Under the pieces are notes generated by a model. That model did no database searches, had not been told where the DNA came from, and was given only the letters and a program-made list of their open reading frames with translations. A DNA stretch of 64,000 nucleotides, taken from positions 4,154,001 through 4,218,000 of the forward strand of contig OZ059896.1 in assembly GCA_964057225.1 (NCBI GenBank), read 5' to 3'. A program made the translations under genes and the position numbers. Below are positions 11,580 through 26,668 of the stretch, in pieces. Numbering within the stretch: position 1 is the first letter of the stretch; each line of letters starts with the position of its first letter. The DNA is from Auanema rhodensis. Its lineage: Eukaryota; Nematoda; Chromadorea; Rhabditida; Rhabditidae.

Positions 11580-14386
11580 AATCGAGGATATAAGTGTGAA
11601 CTTATATCAGTTGATATCTCGGTGCATTTTCAAGCTAGCGCAAATCTGATAGTACAGATCGACGCAGCTTAAAAATCCGCATCGAATACACTATACTACA
11701 TTGAGAAACGCTTAATACAAAAATTAGTTATGATCGTTTGAAAAATGATGCATTAGTGTATGTTGAGTTTCCATGTACACTCAAAATTGCTTCCAAAAAC
11801 ATTTTGACAAAAATTTTTTCAAAAAATTTCAAAATAATTTAGCGAAAAGTAGATGTTTTTAGATTCCTGTTTTCAAGGCAAAAACGATGGACAATGTTAT
11901 TCAACGAAAAAATTAATTCTTCAGGGTGAAAATCGAGGATATAGGTGTGAACTTATATCAGTTGATATCTCGGTGCATTTTCAAGCTAGCGCAAATCTGA
12001 TAGTACAGATCGACGCAGCTTAAAAATCCGCATCGAATGCACTATACTACATTGAGAAACGCTTAATACAAAAATTAGTTATGATCGTTTAAAAAATGAT
12101 GCATTAGTGTATGTTGAGTTTCCATGTACACTCAAAATTGCTTCCAAAAACATTTTGACAAAAATTTTTTCGAAAAATTTCAAAATAATTTAGCGAAAAG
12201 TAGATGTTTTTAGATTCCTTTTTTTGAGGCAAAAACGATGGACAATGTTATTCAACGAAAAAATTAATTCTTCAGGGTGAAAATCGAAGATATAAGTGTG
12301 AACTTATATCAGTTGATATCTCGGTGCATTTTTAAGCTAGCGGAAATTTGATAACACAGATCGACGCAGCTTAAAAATCCGCATCGAATGCACTATACTA
12401 CATTAAGAAAAGCTTAATACAAAAATTAGTTATGATCGTTTGAAAAATGATGCATTAGTGTATGTTGAGTTTCCATGTACACTCAACATTGCTTCCAAAA
12501 ACATTTTGACAAAAATTTTTTCGAAAAATTTCAAAATAATTTAGCGAAAAGTAGATGTTTTTAGATTCCTTTTTTCGAGGCAAAAACGATGGACAATGTT
12601 ATTCAACGAAAAAATTAATTCTTCAGGGTGAAAATCGAGGATATAAGTGTGAACTTATATCAGTTGATATCTCGGTGCATTTTCAAGCTAGCGCAAATCT
12701 GATAGTACAGATCGACGCAGCTTAAAAATCCGCATCGAATGCACTATACTACATTGAGAAACGCTTAATACAAAAATTAGTTATGATCGTTTGAAAAATG
12801 ATGCATTAGTGTATGTTGAGTTTCCATGTACACTCAAAATTGCTTCCAAAAACATTTTGACAAAAATTTTTTCAAAAAATTTCAAAATAATTTAGCGAAA
12901 AGTAGATGTTTTTAGATTCCTTTTTTCAAGGCAAAAACGATGGACAATGTTATTCAACGAAAAAAATAATTCTTCAGGGTGAAAATCGAGGATATATGTG
13001 TGAACTTATATCAGTTGATATCTCGGTGCATTTTTAAGCTAGCGCAAATCTGATAGTACAGATCGACGCAGCTTATAATCCGCATCGAATGCACTATACT
13101 ACATTGAGAAACGCTTAATACAAAAATAAGTTATGATCGTTTGAAAAATGATGCATTAGTGTATGTTGAGTTTCCATGTACACTCAAAATTGCTTCCAAA
13201 AACATTTTGACAAAAATTTTTTCAAAAAATTTCAAAATAATTTAGCGAAAAGTAGATGTTTTTAGATTCCTTTTTTCAAGGCAAAAACGATGGACAATGT
13301 TATTCAACGAAAAAATTAATTCTTCAGGGTGAAAATCGAGGATATAGGTGTGAACTTATATCAGTTGATATCTCGGTGCATTTTTAAGCTAGCGCAAATC
13401 TGATAGTACAGATCGACGCAGCTTAATAATCCGCATCGAATGCACTATACTACATTGAGAAACGCTTAAAACAAAAAATAGTTATGATCTTTTGAAAAAT
13501 GATGCATTAGTGTATGTTGAGTTTCCATGTACACTCAAAATTGCTTCCAAAAACATTTTGACAAAAATTTTTTCGAAAAATTTCAAAATAATTTAGCAAA
13601 AAGTAGATGTTTTTAGATTCCTTTTTTCGAGGCAAAAACGATGGACAATGTTATTCAACGAAAAAATCAATTCTTCAGGGTGAAAATCGAGGATATAAGT
13701 GTGAACTTATATCAGTTGATATCTCGGTGCATTTTCGAGCTAGCGCAAATCTGATAGTACAGATCGACGCAGCTTAAAAATCCGCATCGAATGCACTATA
13801 CTACATTGAGAAACGCTTAATACAAAAATAAGTTATGATCGTTTGAAAAATGATGCATTAGTGTATGTTGAGTTTCCATGTACACTCAAAATTGCTTCCA
13901 AAAACATTTTGACAAAAATTTTTTCGAAAAATTTCAAAATAATTTAGCAAAAAGTAGATGTTTTTAGATTCCTTTTTTCAAGGCAAAAACGATGGACAAT
14001 GTTATTCAACGAAAAAATTAATTCTTCAGGGTGAAAATAGAGGATATAGGTGTAAACTTATATCAGTTGATATCTCGGTGCATTTTCAAGCCAGCGCAAA
14101 TCTGATAGTACAGATCGACGCAGCTTAAAAATCCGCATCGAATGCACTATACTACATTGAGAAACGCTTAATAAAAAAATTAGTTATGATCGTTTGAAAA
14201 ATGATGCATTAGTGTATGTTGAGTTTCCATGTACACTCCAAATTGCTTCCAAAAACATTTTGACAAAAAATATTTCGAAAAATTTCAAAATAATTTAGCG
14301 AAAAGTAGATGTTTTTAGATTCCTTTTTTCGAGGCAAAAACGATGGACAATGTTATTCAACGAAAAAATTAATTCTTCAGGGTGAA
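11580..14386. repeat. Satellite A HOR block, right copy (7019-bp displacement)
   Basis: Partner of the block at 4561-7367, with the same monomer-type order and shared private variants. Beyond 14386 the sequence continues as the block that follows 8420 on the left copy, with displacement 5966 bp. This shows that one trimer (1053 bp) was gained on the left copy or lost here. Confidence 0.82.
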
Positions 14387-17300
14387 AATCGAGGATATAA
14401 GTGTGAACTTATATCAGTTCATATCTCGGTGCATTTTCAAGCTAGCGCAAATCTGATAGTACAGATCGACGCAGCTTAAAAATCCGCATCGAATGCACTA
14501 TACTACATTGAGAAACGCTTAATACAAAAATTAGTTATGATCGTTTGAAAAATGATGCATTAGTGTATGTTGAGTTTCCATGTACACTCAAAATTGCTTC
14601 CAAAAACATTTTGACCAAAAGTTTTTCGAAAAATTTCAAAATAATTTAGCGAAAAGTAGATGTTTTCAGATTCCTTTTTTTGAGGCGAAAACGATGGACA
14701 ATGTTATTCAACGAAAAAATTAATTCTTCAGGGTGAAAATCGAGGATATAAGTGTGAACTTATATCAGTTGATATCTCGGTGCATTTTCGAGCTAGCGCA
14801 AATCTGATAGTACAGATCGACGCAGCTTAAAAATCCGCATCGAATGCACTATACTACATTGAGAAACGCTTAATACAAAAATTAGTTATGATCTTTTGAA
14901 AAATGATGCATTAGTGTATGTTGAGTTTCCATGTACACTCAAAATTGCTTCCAAAAACATTTTGACAAAAATTTTTTCGAAAAATTTCAAAATAATTTAG
15001 CAAAAAGTAGATGTTTTTAGATTCCTTTTTTCGAGGCAAAAACGATGGACAATGTTATTCAACGAAAAAATTAATTCTTCAGGGTGAAAATCGAGGATAT
15101 AAGTGTGAACTTATATCAGTTGATATCTCGGTGCATTTTCGAGCTAGCGCAAATCTGATAGTACAGATCGACGCAGCTTAAAAATCCGCATCGAATGCAC
15201 TATACTACATTGAGAAAAGCTTAATACAAAAATAAGTTATGATCGTTTGAAAAATGATGCATTAGTGTATGTTGAGTTTCCATGTACACTCCAAATTGCT
15301 TCCAAAAACATTTTGACAAAAATTTTTTCGAAAAATTTCAAAATAATTTAGCGAAAAGTAGATGTTTTTAGATTCCTTTTTTCGAGGCAAAAACGATGGA
15401 CAATGTTATTCAACGAAAAAATTAATTCTTCAGGGTGAAAATCGAGGATATAAGTGTGAACTTATATCAGTTGATATCTCGGTGCATTTTTAAGCTAGCG
15501 GAAATTTGATAACACAGATCGACGCAGCTTAAAAATCCGCATCGAATGCACTATACTACATTGAGAAACGCTTAATACAAAAATTAGTTATGATCGTTTG
15601 AAAAATGATGCATTAGTGTATGTTGAGTTTCCATGTACACTCAACATTGCTTCCAAAAACATTTTGACAAAAATTTTTTCGAAAAATTTCAAAATAATTT
15701 AGCGAAAAGTAGATGTTTTTAGATTCCTTTTTTTGAGGCAAAAACGATGGACAATGTTATTCAACGAAAAAATCAATTCTTCAGGGTGAAAATCGAGGAT
15801 ATAAGTGTGAACTTATATCAGTTGATATCTCGGTGCATTTTCGAGCTAGCGCAAATCTGATAGTACAGATCGACGCAGCTTAAAAATCCGCATCGAATGC
15901 ACTATACTACATTGAGAAACGCTTAATACAAAAATAAGTTATGATCGTTTGAAAAATGATGCATTAGTGTATGTTGAGTTTCCATGTACACTCAAAATTG
16001 CTTCCAAAAACATTTTGACAAAAATTTTTTCGAAAAATTTCAAAATAATTTAGCAAAAAGTAGATGTTTTTAGATTCCTTTTTTCAAGGCAAAAACGATG
16101 GACAATGTTATTCAACCAAAAAATTAATTCTTCAGGGTGAAAATCGAGGATATAGGTGTGAACTTATATCAGTTGATATCTCGGTGCATTTTCAAGCCAG
16201 CGCAAATCTGATAGTACAGATCGACGCAGCTTAAAAATCCGCATCGAATGCACTATACTACATTGAGAAACGCTTAATACAAAAATTAGTTATGATCGTT
16301 TGAAAAATGATGCATTAGTGTATGTTGAGTTTCCATGTACACTCCAAATTGCTTCCAAAAACATTTTGACAAAAATTTTTTCGAAAAATTTCAAAATAAT
16401 TTAGCGAAAAGTAGATGTTTTTAGATTCCTTTTTTCGAGGCAAAAACGATGGACAATGTTATTCAACGAAAAAATTAATTCTTCAGGGTGAAAATCGAAA
16501 ATATAAGTGTGAACTTATATCAGTTGATATCTCGGTGCATTTTTCAGCTAGCGGAAATTTGATAACACAGATCGACGCAGCTTAAAAATCCGCATCGAAT
16601 GCACTATACTACATTGAGAAACGCTTAATACAAAAATTAGTTATGATCGTTTGAAAAATGATGCATTAGTGTATGTTGAGTTTCCATGTACACTCAACAT
16701 TGCTTCCAAAAACATTTTGACAAAAATTTTTTCGAAAAATTTCAAAATAATTTAGCGAAAAGTAGATGTTTTTAGATTCCTTTTTTTGAGGCAAAAACGA
16801 TGGACAATGTTATTCAACGAAAAAATTAATTCTTCAGGGTGAAAATCGAGGATATAAGTGTGAACTTATATCAGTTGATATCTCGGTGCATTTTCAAGCT
16901 AGCGCAAATCTGATAGTACAGATCGACGCAGCTTAAAAATCCGCATCGAATGCACTATACTACATTGAGAAACGCTTAATACAAAAATTAGTTATGATCG
17001 TTTGAAAAATGATGCATTAGTGTATGTTGAGTTTCCATGTACACTCAAAATTGCTTCCAAAAACATTTTGACAAAAATTTTTTCAAAAAATTTCAAAATA
17101 ATTTAGCGAAAAGTAGATGTTTTTAGATTCCTTTTTTCAAGGCAAAAACGAAGGACAATGTAATTCAACGAAAAAATTAATTCTTCAGGGTGAAAATCGA
17201 GGATATAAGTGTGAACTTATATCAGTTCATATCTCGGTGCATTTTCAAGCTAGCGCAAATCTGATAGTACAGATCGACGCAGCATAAAAATCCGCATCGA

Positions 17301-18597
17301 ATGCACTATACTAAATTGAGAAACGCTTAATACAAAAAATAGTTATGATCGTTTGAAAAATGATGCATTAGTGTATGTTGAGTTTCCATGTACACTCAAC
17401 ATTGCTTCCAAAAACATTTTGACAAAATTTTTTTCGAAAATTTCAAAATAATTTAGCGAAAAGTAGATGTTTTTAGATTCCTTTTTTCGAGGCAAAAACG
17501 ATGGACAATGTTATTTAACGAAAAAATTAATTCTTCAGGGTGAAAATCGAAAATATAAGTGTGAACTTATATCAGTTGATATCTCGGTGCATTTTTCAGC
17601 TAGCGCAAATCTGATAACACAGATCGACGCAGCTTAAAAATCCGCATCGAATGCACTATACTACATTAAGAAAAGCTTAATACAAAAATTAGTTATGATC
17701 GTTTGAAAAATGATGCATTAGTGTATGTTGAGTTTCCATGTACACTCAAAATTGCTTCCAAAAACATTTTGACAAAAATTTTTTCGAAAAATTTCAAAAT
17801 AATTTAGCGAAAAGTAGATGTTTTTAGATTCCTTTTTTTGAGGCAAAAACGATGGACAATGTTATTCAACGAAAAAATTAATTCTTCAGGGTGAAAATCG
17901 AGGATATAAGTGTGAACTTATATCAGTTGATATCTCGGTGCATTTTCAAGCTAGCGCAAATCTGATAGTACAGATCGACGCAGCTTAATAATCCGCATCG
18001 AATGCACTATACTACATTGAGAAAAGCTTAATACAAAAATAAGTTATGATCGTTTGAAAAATGATGCATTAGTGTATGTTGAGTTTCCATGTACACTCCA
18101 AATTGCTTCCAAAAACATTTTGACAAAAATTTTTTCGAAAAATTTCAAAATAATTTAGCGAAAAGTAGATGTTTTTAGATTCCTTTTTTCGAGGCAAAAA
18201 CGATGGACAATGTTATTCAACGAAAAAATTAATTCTTCAGGGTGAAAATCGAGGATATAAGTGTGAACTTATATCAGTTGATATCTCGGTGCATTTTCGA
18301 GCTAGCGCAAATCTGATAGTACAGATCGACGCAGCTTAAAAATCCGCATCGAATGCACTATACTACATTGAGAAAAGCTTAATACAAAAATAAGTTATGA
18401 TCGTTTGAAAAATGATGCATTAGTGTATGTTGAGTTTCCATGTACACTCCAAATTGCTTCCAAAAACATTTTGACAAAAATTTTTTCGAAAAATTTCAAA
18501 ATAATTTAGCGAAAAGTAGATGTTTTTAAATTCCTTTTTTCGAGGCAAAAACGATGGACAATGTTATTCAACGAAAAAATTAATTCTTCAGGGTGAA
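13334..18597. repeat. Satellite A 15-monomer HOR, unit 1 (5264 bp)
   Basis: Fifteen monomers whose type order matches the following unit at exactly 5264 bp. Markers: TTAAAACAAAAAATAG opens the unit; AATAGAGG is third (14037/19301); GTTCATAT is fourth (14417/19681); GCGGAAATTTG is seventh; CCAGCGC is ninth (16197/21461); GAAGGACAATGTAATTC is at the end of the eleventh (17150/22414); and GCATAAAAATCC is in the twelfth. The agreement runs through about 13.5 monomers. Confidence 0.85.
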
Positions 18598-21500
18598 AAT
18601 CGAGGATATAGGTGTGAACTTATATCAGTTGATATCTCGGTGCATTTTTAAGCTAGCGCAAATCTGATAGTACAGATCGACGCAGCTTAATAATCCGCAT
18701 CGAATGCACTATACTACATTGAGAAACGCTTAAAACAAAAAATAGTTATGATCTTTTGAAAAATGATGCATTAGTGTATGTTGAGTTTCCATGTACACTC
18801 AAAATTGCTTCCAAAAACATTTTGACAAAAATTTTTTCGAAAAATTTCAAAATAATTTAGCAAAAAGTAGATGTTTTTAGATTCCTTTTTTCGAGGCAAA
18901 AACGATGGACAATGTTATTCAACGAAAAAATCAATTCTTCAGGGTGAAAATCGAGGATATAAGTGTGAACTTATATCAGTTGATATCTCGGTGCATTTTC
19001 GAGCTAGCGCAAATCTGATAGTACAGATCGACGCAGCTTAAAAATCCGCATCGAATGCACTATACTACATTGAGAAACGCTTAATACAAAAATAAGTTAT
19101 GATCGTTTGAAAAATGATGCATTAGTGTATGTTGAGTTTCCATGTACACTCAAAATTGCTTCCAAAAACATTTTGACAAAAATTTTTTCGAAAAATTTCA
19201 AAATAATTTAGCAAAAAGTAGATGTTTTTAGATTCCTTTTTTCAAGGCAAAAACGATGGACAATGTTATTCAACGAAAAAATTAATTCTTCAGGGTGAAA
19301 ATAGAGGATATAGGTGTAAACTTATATCAGTTGATATCTCGGTGCATTTTCAAGCCAGCGCAAATCTGATAGTACAGATCGACGCAGCTTAAAAATCCGC
19401 ATCGAATGCACTATACTACATTGAGAAACGCTTAATAAAAAAATTAGTTATGATCGTTTGAAAAATGATGCATTAGTGTATGTTGAGTTTCCATGTACAC
19501 TCCAAATTGCTTCCAAAAACATTTTGACAAAAAATATTTCGAAAAATTTCAAAATAATTTAGCGAAAAGTAGATGTTTTTAGATTCCTTTTTTCGAGGCA
19601 AAAACGATGGACAATGTTATTCAACGAAAAAATTAATTCTTCAGGGTGAAAATCGAGGATATAAGTGTGAACTTATATCAGTTCATATCTCGGTGCATTT
19701 TCAAGCTAGCGCAAATCTGATAGTACAGATCGACGCAGCTTAAAAATCCGCATCGAATGCACTATACTACATTGAGAAACGCTTAATACAAAAATTAGTT
19801 ATGATCGTTTGAAAAATGATGCATTAGTGTATGTTGAGTTTCCATGTACACTCAAAATTGCTTCCAAAAACATTTTGACCAAAAGTTTTTCGAAAAATTT
19901 CAAAATAATTTAGCGAAAAGTAGATGTTTTCAGATTCCTTTTTTTGAGGCAAAAACGATGGACAATGTTATTCAACGAAAAAATTAATTCTTCAGGGTGA
20001 AAATCGAGGATATAAGTGTGAACTTATATCAGTTGATATCTCGGTGCATTTTCGAGCTAGCGCAAATCTGATAGTACAGATCGACGCAGCTTAAAAATCC
20101 GCATCGAATGCACTATACTACATTGAGAAACGCTTAATACAAAAATTAGTTATGATCTTTTGAAAAATGATGCATTAGTGTATGTTGAGTTTCCATGTAC
20201 ACTCAAAATTGCTTCCAAAAACATTTTGACAAAAATTTTTTCGAAAAATTTCAAAATAATTTAGCAAAAAGTAGATGTTTTTAGATTCCTTTTTTCGAGG
20301 CAAAAACGATGGACAATGTTATTCAACGAAAAAATTAATTCTTCAGGGTGAAAATCGAGGATATAAGTGTGAACTTATATCAGTTGATATCTCGGTGCAT
20401 TTTCGAGCTAGCGCAAATCTGATAGTACAGATCGACGCAGCTTAAAAATCCGCATCGAATGCACTATACTACATTGAGAAAAGCTTAATACAAAAATAAG
20501 TTATGATCGTTTGAAAAATGATGCATTAGTGTATGTTGAGTTTCCATGTACACTCCAAATTGCTTCCAAAAACATTTTGACAAAAATTTTTTCGAAAAAT
20601 TTCAAAATAATTTAGCGAAAAGTAGATGTTTTTAGATTCCTTTTTTCGAGGCAAAAACGATGGACAATGTTATTCAACGAAAAAATTAATTCTTCAGGGT
20701 GAAAATCGAGGATATAAGTGTGAACTTATATCAGTTGATATCTCGGTGCATTTTTAAGCTAGCGGAAATTTGATAACACAGATCGACGCAGCTTAAAAAT
20801 CCGCATCGAATGCACTATACTACATTGAGAAACGCTTAATACAAAAATTAGTTATGATCGTTTGAAAAATGATGCATTAGTGTATGTTGAGTTTCCATGT
20901 ACACTCAACATTGCTTCCAAAAACATTTTGACAAAAATTTTTTCGAAAAATTTCAAAATAATTTAGCGAAAAGTAGATGTTTTTAGATTCCTTTTTTCGA
21001 GGCAAAAACGATGGACAATGTTATTCAACGAAAAAATCAATTCTTCAGGGTGAAAATCGAGGATATAAGTGTGAACTTATATCAGTTGATATCTCGGTGC
21101 ATTTTCGAGCTAGCGCAAATCTGATAGTACAGATCGACGCAGCTTAAAAATCCGCATCGAATGCACTATACTACATTGAGAAACGCTTAATACAAAAATA
21201 AGTTATGATCGTTTGAAAAATGATGCATTAGTGTATGTTGAGTTTCCATGTACACTCAAAATTGCTTCCAAAAACATTTTGACAAAAATTTTTTCGAAAA
21301 ATTTCAAAATAATTTAGCAAAAAGTAGATGTTTTTAGATTCCTTTTTTCAAGGCAAAAACGATGGACAATGTTATTCAACCAAAAAATTAATTCTTCAGG
21401 GTGAAAATCGAGGATATAGGTGTGAACTTATATCAGTTGATATCTCGGTGCATTTTCAAGCCAGCGCAAATCTGATAGTACAGATCGACGCAGCTTAAAA

Positions 21501-23861
21501 ATCCGCATCGAATGCACTATACTACATTGAGAAACGCTTAATACAAAAATTAGTTATGATCGTTTGAAAAATGATGCATTAGTGTATGTTGAGTTTCCAT
21601 GTACACTCCAAATTGCTTCCAAAAATATTTTGACAAAAATTTTTTCGAAAAATTTCAAAATAATTTAGCGAAAAGTAGATGTTTTTAGATTCCTTTTTTC
21701 GAGGCAAAAACGATGGACAATGTTATTCAACGAAAAAATTAATTCTTCAGGGTGAAAATCGAAAATATAAGTGTGAACTTATATCAGTTGATATCTCGGT
21801 GCATTTTTCAGCTAGCGGAAATTTGATAACACAGATCGACGCAGCTTAAAAATCCGCATTGAATGCACTATACTACATTGAGAAACGCTTAATACAAAAA
21901 TTAGTTATGATCGTTTGAAAAATGATGCATTAGTGTATGTTGAGTTTCCATGTACACTCAACATTGCTTCCAAAAACATTTTGACAAAAATTTTTTCGAA
22001 AAATTTCAAAATAATTTAGCGAAAAGTAGATGTTTTTAGATTCCTTTTTTTGAGGCAAAAACGATGGACAATGTTATTCAACGAAAAAATTAATTCTTCA
22101 GGGTGAAAATCGAGGATATAAGTGTGAACTTATATCAGTTGATATCTCGGTGCATTTTCAAGCTAGCGCAAATCTGATAGTACAGATCGACGCAGCTTAA
22201 AAATCCGCATCGAATGCACTATACTACATTGAGAAACGCTTAATACAAAAATTAGTTATGATCGTTCGAAAAATGATGCATTAGTGTATTTTGAGTTTCC
22301 ATGTACACTCAAAATTGCTTCCAAAAACATTTTGACAAAAATTTTTTCAAAAAATTTCAAAATAATTTAGCGAAAAGTAGATGTTTTTAGATTCCTTTTT
22401 TCAAGGCAAAAACGAAGGACAATGTAATTCAACGAAAAAATTAATTCTTCAGGGTGAAAATCGAGGATATAAGTGTGAACTTATATCAGTTCATATCTCG
22501 GTGCATTTTCAAGCTAGCGCAAATCTGATAGTACAGATCGACGCAGCATAAAAATCCGCATCGAATGCACTATACTACATTGAGAAACGCTTAATACAAA
22601 AATTAGTTATGATCGTTCGAAAAATGATGCATTAGTGTATGTTGAGTTTCCATGTACACTCAAAATTGCTTCCAAAAACATTTTGACAAAAATTTTTTCG
22701 AAAATTTCAAAATAATTTAGCGAAAAGTAGATGTTTTTAGATTCCTTTTTTCGAGGCAAAAACGATGGACAATGTTATTTAACGAAAAAATTAATTCTTC
22801 AGGGTGAAAATCGAAAATATAAGTGTGAACTTATATCAGTTGATATCTCGGTGCATTTTTCAGCTAGCGCAAATCTGATAACACAGATCGACGCAGCTTA
22901 AAAATCCGCATCGAATGCACTATACTACATTAAGAAAAGCTTAATACAAAAATTAGTTATGATCGTTTGAAAAATGATGCATTAGTGTATGTTGAGTTTC
23001 CATGTACACTCAAAATTGCTTCCAAAAACATTTTGACAAAAATTTTTTCGAAAAATTTCAAAATAATTTAGCGAAAAGTAGATGTTTTTAGATTCCTTTT
23101 TTTGAGGCAAAAACGATGGACAATGTTATTCAACGAAAAAATTAATTCTTCAGGGTGAAAATCGAGGATATAAGTGTGAACTTATATCAGTTGATATCTC
23201 GGTGCATTTTCAAGCTAGCGCAAATCTGATAGTACAGATCGACGCAGCTTAATAATCCGCATCGAATGCACTATACTACATTGAGAAACGCTTAATACAA
23301 AAATTAGTTATGATCTTTTGAAAAATGATGCATTAGTGTATGTTGAGTTTCCATGTACACTCAAAATTGCTTCCAAAAACATTTTGACAAAAATTTTTTC
23401 GAAAAATTTCAAAATAATTTAGCAAAAAGTAGATGTTTTTAGATTCCTTTTTTCGAGGCAAAAACGATGGACAATGTTATTCAACGAAAAAATTAATTCT
23501 TCAGGGTGAAAATCGAGGATATAAGTGTGAACTTATATCAGTTGATATCTCGGTGCATTTTCGAGCTAGCGCAAATCTGATAGTACAGATCGACGCAGCT
23601 TAAAAATCCGCATCGAATGCACTATACTACATTGAGAAAAGCTTAATACAAAAATAAGTTATGATCGTTTGAAAAATGATGCATTAGTGTATGTTGAGTT
23701 TCCATGTACACTCCAAATTGCTTCCAAAAACATTTTGACAAAAATTTTTTCGAAAAATTTCAAAATAATTTAGCGAAAAGTAGATGTTTTTAGATTCCTT
23801 TTTTCGAGGCAAAAACGATGGACAATGTTATTCAACGAAAAAATTAATTCTTCAGGGTGAA
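18598..23861. repeat. Satellite A 15-monomer HOR, unit 2 (5264 bp)
   Basis: Tandem partner of 13334-18597. The match breaks inside the fourteenth monomer (23161 onward): its first half keeps the AATAATCC type but its second half switches to the ATGATCTTTT type of the monomer at about 20002. The monomers after this repeat the order seen 3157 bp (nine monomers) earlier, for example 20354 and 23511. A second, overlapping exchange therefore restructured this end of the unit. Confidence 0.8.
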
Positions 23862-26668
23862 AATCGAGGATATAAGTGTGAACTTATATCAGTTGATATC
23901 TCGGTGCATTTTTAAGCTAGCGGAAATTTGATAACACAGATCGACGCAGCTTAAAAATCCGCATCGAATGCACTATACTACATTGAGAAACGCTTAATAC
24001 AAAAATTAGTTATGATCGTTTGAAAAATGATGCATTAGTGTATGTTGAGTTTCCATGTACACTCAACATTGCTTCCAAAAACATTTTGACAAAAATTTTT
24101 TCGAAAAATTTCAAAATAATTTAGCGAAAAGTAGATGTTTTTAGATTCCTTTTTTCGAGGCAAGAACGATGGACAATGTTATTCAACGAAAAAATTAGTT
24201 CTTCAGGGTGAAAATCGAGGATATAAGTGTGAACTTATATCAGTTGATATCTCGGTGCATTTTCGAGCTAGCGCAAATCTGATAGTACAGATCGACGCAG
24301 CTTAAAAATCCGCATCGAATGCACTATACTACATTAAGAAACGCTTAATACAAAAATAAGTTATGATCGTTTGAAAAACGATGCATTAGTGTATGTTGAG
24401 TTTCCATGTACACTCAAAATTGCTTCCAAAAACATTTTGACAAAAATTTTTTCGAAAAATTTCAAAATAATTTAGCAAAAAGTAGATGTTTTTAGATTCC
24501 TTTTTTCAAGGCAAAAACGATGGACAATGTTATTCAACCAAAAAATTAATTCTTCAGGGTGAAAATCGAGGATATAGGTGTGAACTTATATCAGTTGATA
24601 TCTCGGTGCATTTTCAAGCCAGCGCAAATCTGATAGTACAGATCGACGCAGCTTAAAAATCCGCATCGAATGCACTATACTACATTGAGAAACGCTTAAT
24701 ACAAAAATTAGTTATGATCGTTTGAAAAATGATGCATTAGTGTATGTTGAGTTTCCATGTACACTCCAAATTGCTTCCAAAAACATTTTGACAAAAATTT
24801 TTTCGAAAAATTTCAAAATAATTTAGCGAAAAGTAGATGTTTTTAGATTCCTTTTTTCGAGGCAAAAACGATGGACAATGTTATTCAACGAAAAAATTAA
24901 TTCTTCAGGGTGAAAATCGAGGATATAAGTGTGAACTTATATCAGTTGATATCTCGGTGCATTTTTAAGCTAGCGGAAATTTGATAACACAGATCGACGC
25001 AGCTTAAAAATCCGCATCGAATGCACTATACTACATTGAGAAACGCTTAATACAAAAATTAGTTATGATCGTTTGAAAAATGATGCATTAGTGTATGTTG
25101 AGTTTCCATGTACACTCAACATTGCTTCCAAAAACATTTTGACAAAAATTTTTTCGAAAAATTTCAAAATAATTTAGCGAAAAGTAGATGTTTTTAGATT
25201 CCTTTTTTTGAGGCAAAAACGATGGACAATGTTATTCAACGAAAAAATTAATTCTTCAGGGTGAAAATCGAGGATATAAGTGTGAACTTATATCAGTTGA
25301 TATCTCGGTGCATTTTCAAGCTAGCGCAAATCTGATAGTACAGATCGACGCAGCTTAAAAATCCGCATCGAATGCACTATACTACATTGAGAAACGCTTA
25401 ATACAAAAATTAGTTATGATCGTTTGAAAAATGATGCATTAGTGTATGTTGAGTTTCCATGTACACTCAAAATTGCTTCCAAAAACATTTTGACAAAAAT
25501 TTTTTCAAAAAATTTCAAAATAATTTAGCGAAAAGTAGATGTTTTTAGATTCCTTTTTTCAAGGCAAAAACGAAGGACAATGTAATTCAACGAAAAAATT
25601 AATTCTTCAGGGTGAAAATCGAGGATATAAGTGTGAACTTATATCAGTTCATATCTCGGTGCATTTTCAAGCTAGCGCAAATCTGATAGTACAGATCGAC
25701 GCAGCATAAAAATCCGCATCGAATGCACTATACTAAATTGAGAAACGCTTAATACAAAAAATAGTTATGATCGTTTGAAAAATGATGCATTAGTGTATGT
25801 TGAGTTTCCATGTACACTCAACATTGCTTCCAAAAACATTTTGACAAAAATTTTTTCGAAAATTTCAAAATAATTTAGCGAAAAGTAGATGTTTTTAGAT
25901 TCCTTTTTTCGAGGCAAAAACGATGGACAATGTTATTTAACGAAAAAATTAATTCTTCAGGGTGAAAATCGAAAATATAAGTGTGAACTTATATCAGTTG
26001 ATATCTCGGTGCATTTTTCAGCTAGCGCAAATCTGATAACACAGATCGACGCAGCTTAAAAATCCGCATCGAATGCACTATACTACATTGAGAAACGCTT
26101 AATACCAAAATTAGTTATGATCGTTTGAAAAATGATGCATTAGTGTATGTTGAGTTTCCATGTACACTCAAAATTGCTTCCAAAAACATTTTGACAAAAA
26201 TTTTTTCGAAAAATTTCAAAATAATTTAGCGAAAAGTAGATGTTTTTAGATTCCTTTTTTCAAGGCAAAAACGAAGGACAATGTAATTCAACGAAAAAAT
26301 TAATTCTTCAGGGTGAAAATCGAGGATATAAGTGTGAACTTATATCAGTTCATATCTCGGTGCATTTTCAAGCTAGCGCAAATCTGATAGTACAGATCGA
26401 CGCAGCTTAAAAATCCGCATCGAATGCACTATACTACATTGAGAAACGCTTAATACAAAAATTAGTTATGATCGTTTGAAAAATGATGCATTAGTGTATG
26501 TTGAGTTTCCATGTACACTCAAAATTGCTTCCAAAAACATTTTGACCAAAAGTTTTTCGAAAAATTTCAAAATAATTTAGCGAAAAGTAGATGTTTTCAG
26601 ATTCCTTTTTTTGAGGCAAAAACGATGGACAATGTTATTCAACGAAAAAATTAATTCTTCAGGGTGAA

